64,000 nucleotides of DNA from an uncultured Bacteroidales bacterium. Its GTDB lineage: Bacteria; Bacteroidota; Bacteroidia; Bacteroidales; Paludibacteraceae. The notes beneath the pieces were generated by a model. The model was given only the letters and a program-made list of their open reading frames with translations, was not told the DNA's origin and made no database searches. The DNA lies in contig ONHW01000007.1 in NCBI GenBank assembly GCA_900317745.1, positions 50,570 to 114,569 on the forward strand, written 5' to 3'. The first letter of the stretch is position 1, and each line of letters opens with the position of its first letter. Shown piece by piece: positions 61,573 to 64,000 of the stretch. The position numbers and the translations under genes are program-made.

Positions 61573-62934
61573 ATGAAACGCACCTTTTTATATATTTTGT
61601 GCATAATTTTAACATTTTGTCCCTCGTGCAACAAGCAGAAGAACACGGTTACCCTGTCTTCAGAGACAGAGATAACCCGTTTTTACTTTGCAGCGCTGGA
61701 CAGTTTTCCTTCGCTGGCAAAGACCACATTTACCATCAGCAACTACGGGGCAAAAGACACCGGTCTGATTACCAATGCCGACTCTATCACGTACAAGACG
61801 CCTATCACGCGTCTCACACCGCGATTGCTGTTTAAGGCTACCCCTTCGTCCACCACAGTTATTCTTTCGGACAGTACCTCCAGAGATTTAACCGGCAAGG
61901 ATACAATAGACTTCTCGAAGCCTGTGCTGCTGCGTATCATTTCCTCAGACCTGTCAGCCACGAAGTATTACCGCGTAGTGGTGAATGTTCACCAGGTCGA
62001 CCCCGACCTGTTTAACTGGCAACGGCTGAATGCAGCTGTGCTTGCCGACGGCAGTGCTGCTACCAAAGGTGTGGTGCTGAACGACCGTTTTCTGTTGTTT
62101 GCCAACGACGGTTTCTCCACGACAGTCTTTCAATCAGCAGACGGCAAGACATGGGACAACGGAACGACTCCCAGCACATTGCCTGCCTCCTGCCGCGTGC
62201 GCGAGATCTTAGCCGTGAACGAAGCTACTGCAAAACAAGCGCTATACTATTGCCAGGACGGCATTGTATATACTTCAAGTGACGGAGTAAGCTGGGAGAC
62301 GCAAGACTTGAGCGCCGACACCTACGTGCCACGCATAGCAATGATGTATTACAACGACACAGTCTGGCTGGTAAGCGAGCACAACGCCAACCACACGTTC
62401 CACCTTTCAGCCAAGGACGGAGACACATGGCGTGCAAACGTTACCCCTCTGCCGGACAACTGGCCGCTGGCAGACTTCACCGTAACTACGTTCCTTTCCT
62501 CGAGTTGGCGTCCTCGCGCTGTGATCATAGGCGGATATGACATACAAGGTAATCCTCTTCACTCGCTGTGGAACATAGAGTACAGTGCTGCTACAGGTTA
62601 CCGGTTTGCCAACTTTGCCATCGAGCACCCGCAATTCTCCGCAGTGCTGGGCGCTTCGGCTGTATCGTACGGCAAGAGGTTGTATATGTTCGGCGGCACG
62701 GACATTGATGCACGCTATATATCCAATACAGCTATGTACTCCGAGGATGAGGGACTGAACTGGCTGCCTATCGACACGGTGCACAACCGGCTGATGGACG
62801 TATATTCGCCACGTACACAGACCAGCGCGTTCGTACATGACAATTGTATCTACCTCATGGGCGGACAGTCGCGCACACAGATTTATTCGGATGTCTTGCG
62901 CGGCAAACTCACCAGCATTGATTGGGAGGACTAA
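61573..62934 (+). CDS. Lipoprotein with kelch-like repeats (DUF6242-like)
   Basis: 453 residues from ATG 61573. Signal and lipobox (FCPSC, C19). The N-terminal domain (TRFYFAALDSFPSLAKTTFT, later YYRVVVNVHQVDPDLFNW) is followed by beta-propeller repeats with SADGKTWDNG, SSDGVSWETQ and SEDEGLNWLP, and by RLYMFGGTDIDARY and CIYLMGGQSRTQIY kelch motifs. The family is widespread in Bacteroidales with no known function. An octanucleotide array links it to the next gene. Confidence 0.8.
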   Translation: MKRTFLYILCIILTFCPSCNKQKNTVTLSSETEITRFYFAALDSFPSLAKTTFTISNYGAKDTGLITNADSITYKTPITRLTPRLLFKATPSSTTVILSDSTSRDLTGKDTIDFSKPVLLRIISSDLSATKYYRVVVNVHQVDPDLFNWQRLNAAVLADGSAATKGVVLNDRFLLFANDGFSTTVFQSADGKTWDNGTTPSTLPASCRVREILAVNEATAKQALYYCQDGIVYTSSDGVSWETQDLSADTYVPRIAMMYYNDTVWLVSEHNANHTFHLSAKDGDTWRANVTPLPDNWPLADFTVTTFLSSSWRPRAVIIGGYDIQGNPLHSLWNIEYSAATGYRFANFAIEHPQFSAVLGASAVSYGKRLYMFGGTDIDARYISNTAMYSEDEGLNWLPIDTVHNRLMDVYSPRTQTSAFVHDNCIYLMGGQSRTQIYSDVLRGKLTSIDWED

Positions 62935-62940
62935 CAACTT

Positions 62941-62995
62941 AACAGTTTAACGATTTAACGAATTACAGTTTAACGACTTAACGGTTTAACAACTA
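62941..62995 (+). repeat. Octanucleotide array before the Mpl-type ligase gene
   Basis: Seven units close to AACGNTTT (one is 7 nt long) fill the space from just after the lipoprotein stop to the ATG at 62997. Confidence 0.8.
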
Positions 62996-62996
62996 T

Positions 62997-64000
62997 ATGC
63001 GAATACACTTTATAGCCATAGGCGGTGCAGCGATGCACAATCTTGCGTTGGCAGTACAACAGAAAGCAGGATATATCGTTACGGGTTCGGATGATGAGAT
63101 CTTCGATCCTGCGCGTACGCACCTGGAGCAGGCAGGACTGCTGCCTAAAGAGATGGGGTGGCACCCTGAACTTATTACGCCGGACATCGATGCTATCATT
63201 CTTGGCATGCACGCACGCGAGGATAACCCCGAACTGGTTCGCGCACGCGAATTGGGACTGAAGATATACTCCTTCCCCGAGTATCTGTACGAGCAGACGA
63301 AGGATAAGTTCCGAATCGTTGTGGGCGGTTCACACGGCAAGACGACCACCACGGCAATGATCCTGTACGTACTCAACCGATTGGGTATAGAGGCTGATTA
63401 TATGGTGGGTGCACAGATTGAGGGTTTCGAGCGGATGGTTCGCCTGAGCGATACCGCCAAGTATGCCGTATTCGAGGGCGACGAGTATCTGACCTCACCG
63501 TTAGACCTACGCTCAAAGTTCCTGTGGTATCACCCTAACACCGCCATTCTGACCGGCATAGCATGGGATCATATCAATGTGTTCCCGACCTTTGATTTGT
63601 ATGTAGATACGTTCCGCAAGTTTGTAGATACGTTCGAGCCCAACGGCACCTTTATTTATTACAGCGGCGACAGCAATCTGCAGGCTATAGCAAAAGGCGC
63701 ACGCAAGGATATACAATGCCGCCCCTACTCTGCTTATAAAGGGGATGTAGCGATGCAAGTGTTCGGTCAGCATAATATGGAAAACCTGCAGGCTGCTTGT
63801 CAGGCGTGCGAGACAATAGGTGTCAAACCGGAAGATTTCTACAGAGAGATCAGCACGTTCACCGGTGCAGCCAACCGGCTGGAGAAGATTGCAGAGACTG
63901 CTATCTCTGTTGCATACAAGGATTTTGCCCACTCGCCCTCCAAGCTTCGCGCCACAGTCAAGGCAGTACGTGAGCGTTATCCAGACAAACGTCTGGTGGC
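62997..64000 (+). CDS. Mpl-type UDP-MurNAc-peptide ligase (runs off right edge)
   Basis: At least 334 residues. It begins MRIHFIAIGGAAMHNLALAV, then VTGSDDEIFDPARTHLEQAG, LGMHAREDNPELVRAREL and the ATP site VVGGSHGKTTTTAMILY. The AMHNLA loop and MHAREDNPE motif separate this Bacteroidales form from MurC. Mpl recycles cell-wall peptides by joining murein tripeptide to UDP-MurNAc. The C-terminal domain is cut. Confidence 0.88.
   Translation, partial: MRIHFIAIGGAAMHNLALAVQQKAGYIVTGSDDEIFDPARTHLEQAGLLPKEMGWHPELITPDIDAIILGMHAREDNPELVRARELGLKIYSFPEYLYEQTKDKFRIVVGGSHGKTTTTAMILYVLNRLGIEADYMVGAQIEGFERMVRLSDTAKYAVFEGDEYLTSPLDLRSKFLWYHPNTAILTGIAWDHINVFPTFDLYVDTFRKFVDTFEPNGTFIYYSGDSNLQAIAKGARKDIQCRPYSAYKGDVAMQVFGQHNMENLQAACQACETIGVKPEDFYREISTFTGAANRLEKIAETAISVAYKDFAHSPSKLRATVKAVRERYPDKRLV

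Overview
The window is chromosomal DNA of a member of the order Bacteroidales (phylum Bacteroidota). The str-S10-spc ribosomal gene order is intact. Promoters repeatedly show the Bacteroidota pattern TTTG-N20-TAnnTTTG, and Shine-Dalgarno sequences are almost absent. The porG-uppS-bamA-ompH cluster and a 3105-residue surface protein with a type IX secretion (T9SS)-like C-terminus agree with this. I cannot name a genus.

Layout. (1) 1-12,993, minus strand: rpsL-rpsG-fusA-rpsJ-rplC-D-W-B-rpsS-rplV-rpsC-rplP-rpmC-rpsQ-rplN-X-E-rpsN-H-rplF-R-rpsE-rpmD-rplO, cut by the left edge, with one clear promoter at the right end and three long spacers rich in inverted repeats. (2) 13.5-23.8 kb: a long leader, the giant surface protein and a lipoprotein that carries a stand-alone copy of one of its domains. 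(3) 23.9-34.5 kb: an accessory island with many AT-rich parts. It holds a cut-short Bro-N gene, a candidate ~340-nt structured noncoding RNA with its own promoter and terminator, a small peptide/radical-SAM (RiPP-like) cassette, a DUF4143-type ATPase and a series of unknown genes. Three of the small genes share a 32-nt element just before the start codon. (4) 34.5-64 kb: mostly core genes. These cover MATE export, phosphoethanolamine transfer, cell wall synthesis (murG, uppS, murF, ddl, an Mpl-type ligase), outer-membrane biogenesis (porG, bamA, two ompH/skp), glycogen branching (glgB), nagB, cysS, typA, a polyprenyl synthetase, fau and several Bacteroidales-type unknowns.

The best candidate for an undescribed system is 24.9-27.2 kb: a pseudoknotted RNA followed by two 37-38-residue peptides sharing an LPxN(x)YG motif and a radical SAM/SPASM enzyme with an RRE-like N-terminus. 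Other notable signals are a dispersed 23-bp tandem repeat that has entered a coding sequence, an 8-nt tandem repeat able to shift the frame of the surface protein, imperfect 7-nt arrays spanning stop-to-start junctions, and a sigma-54-type promoter at 49.1 kb. All assignments are by eye; no database search or folding program was run.
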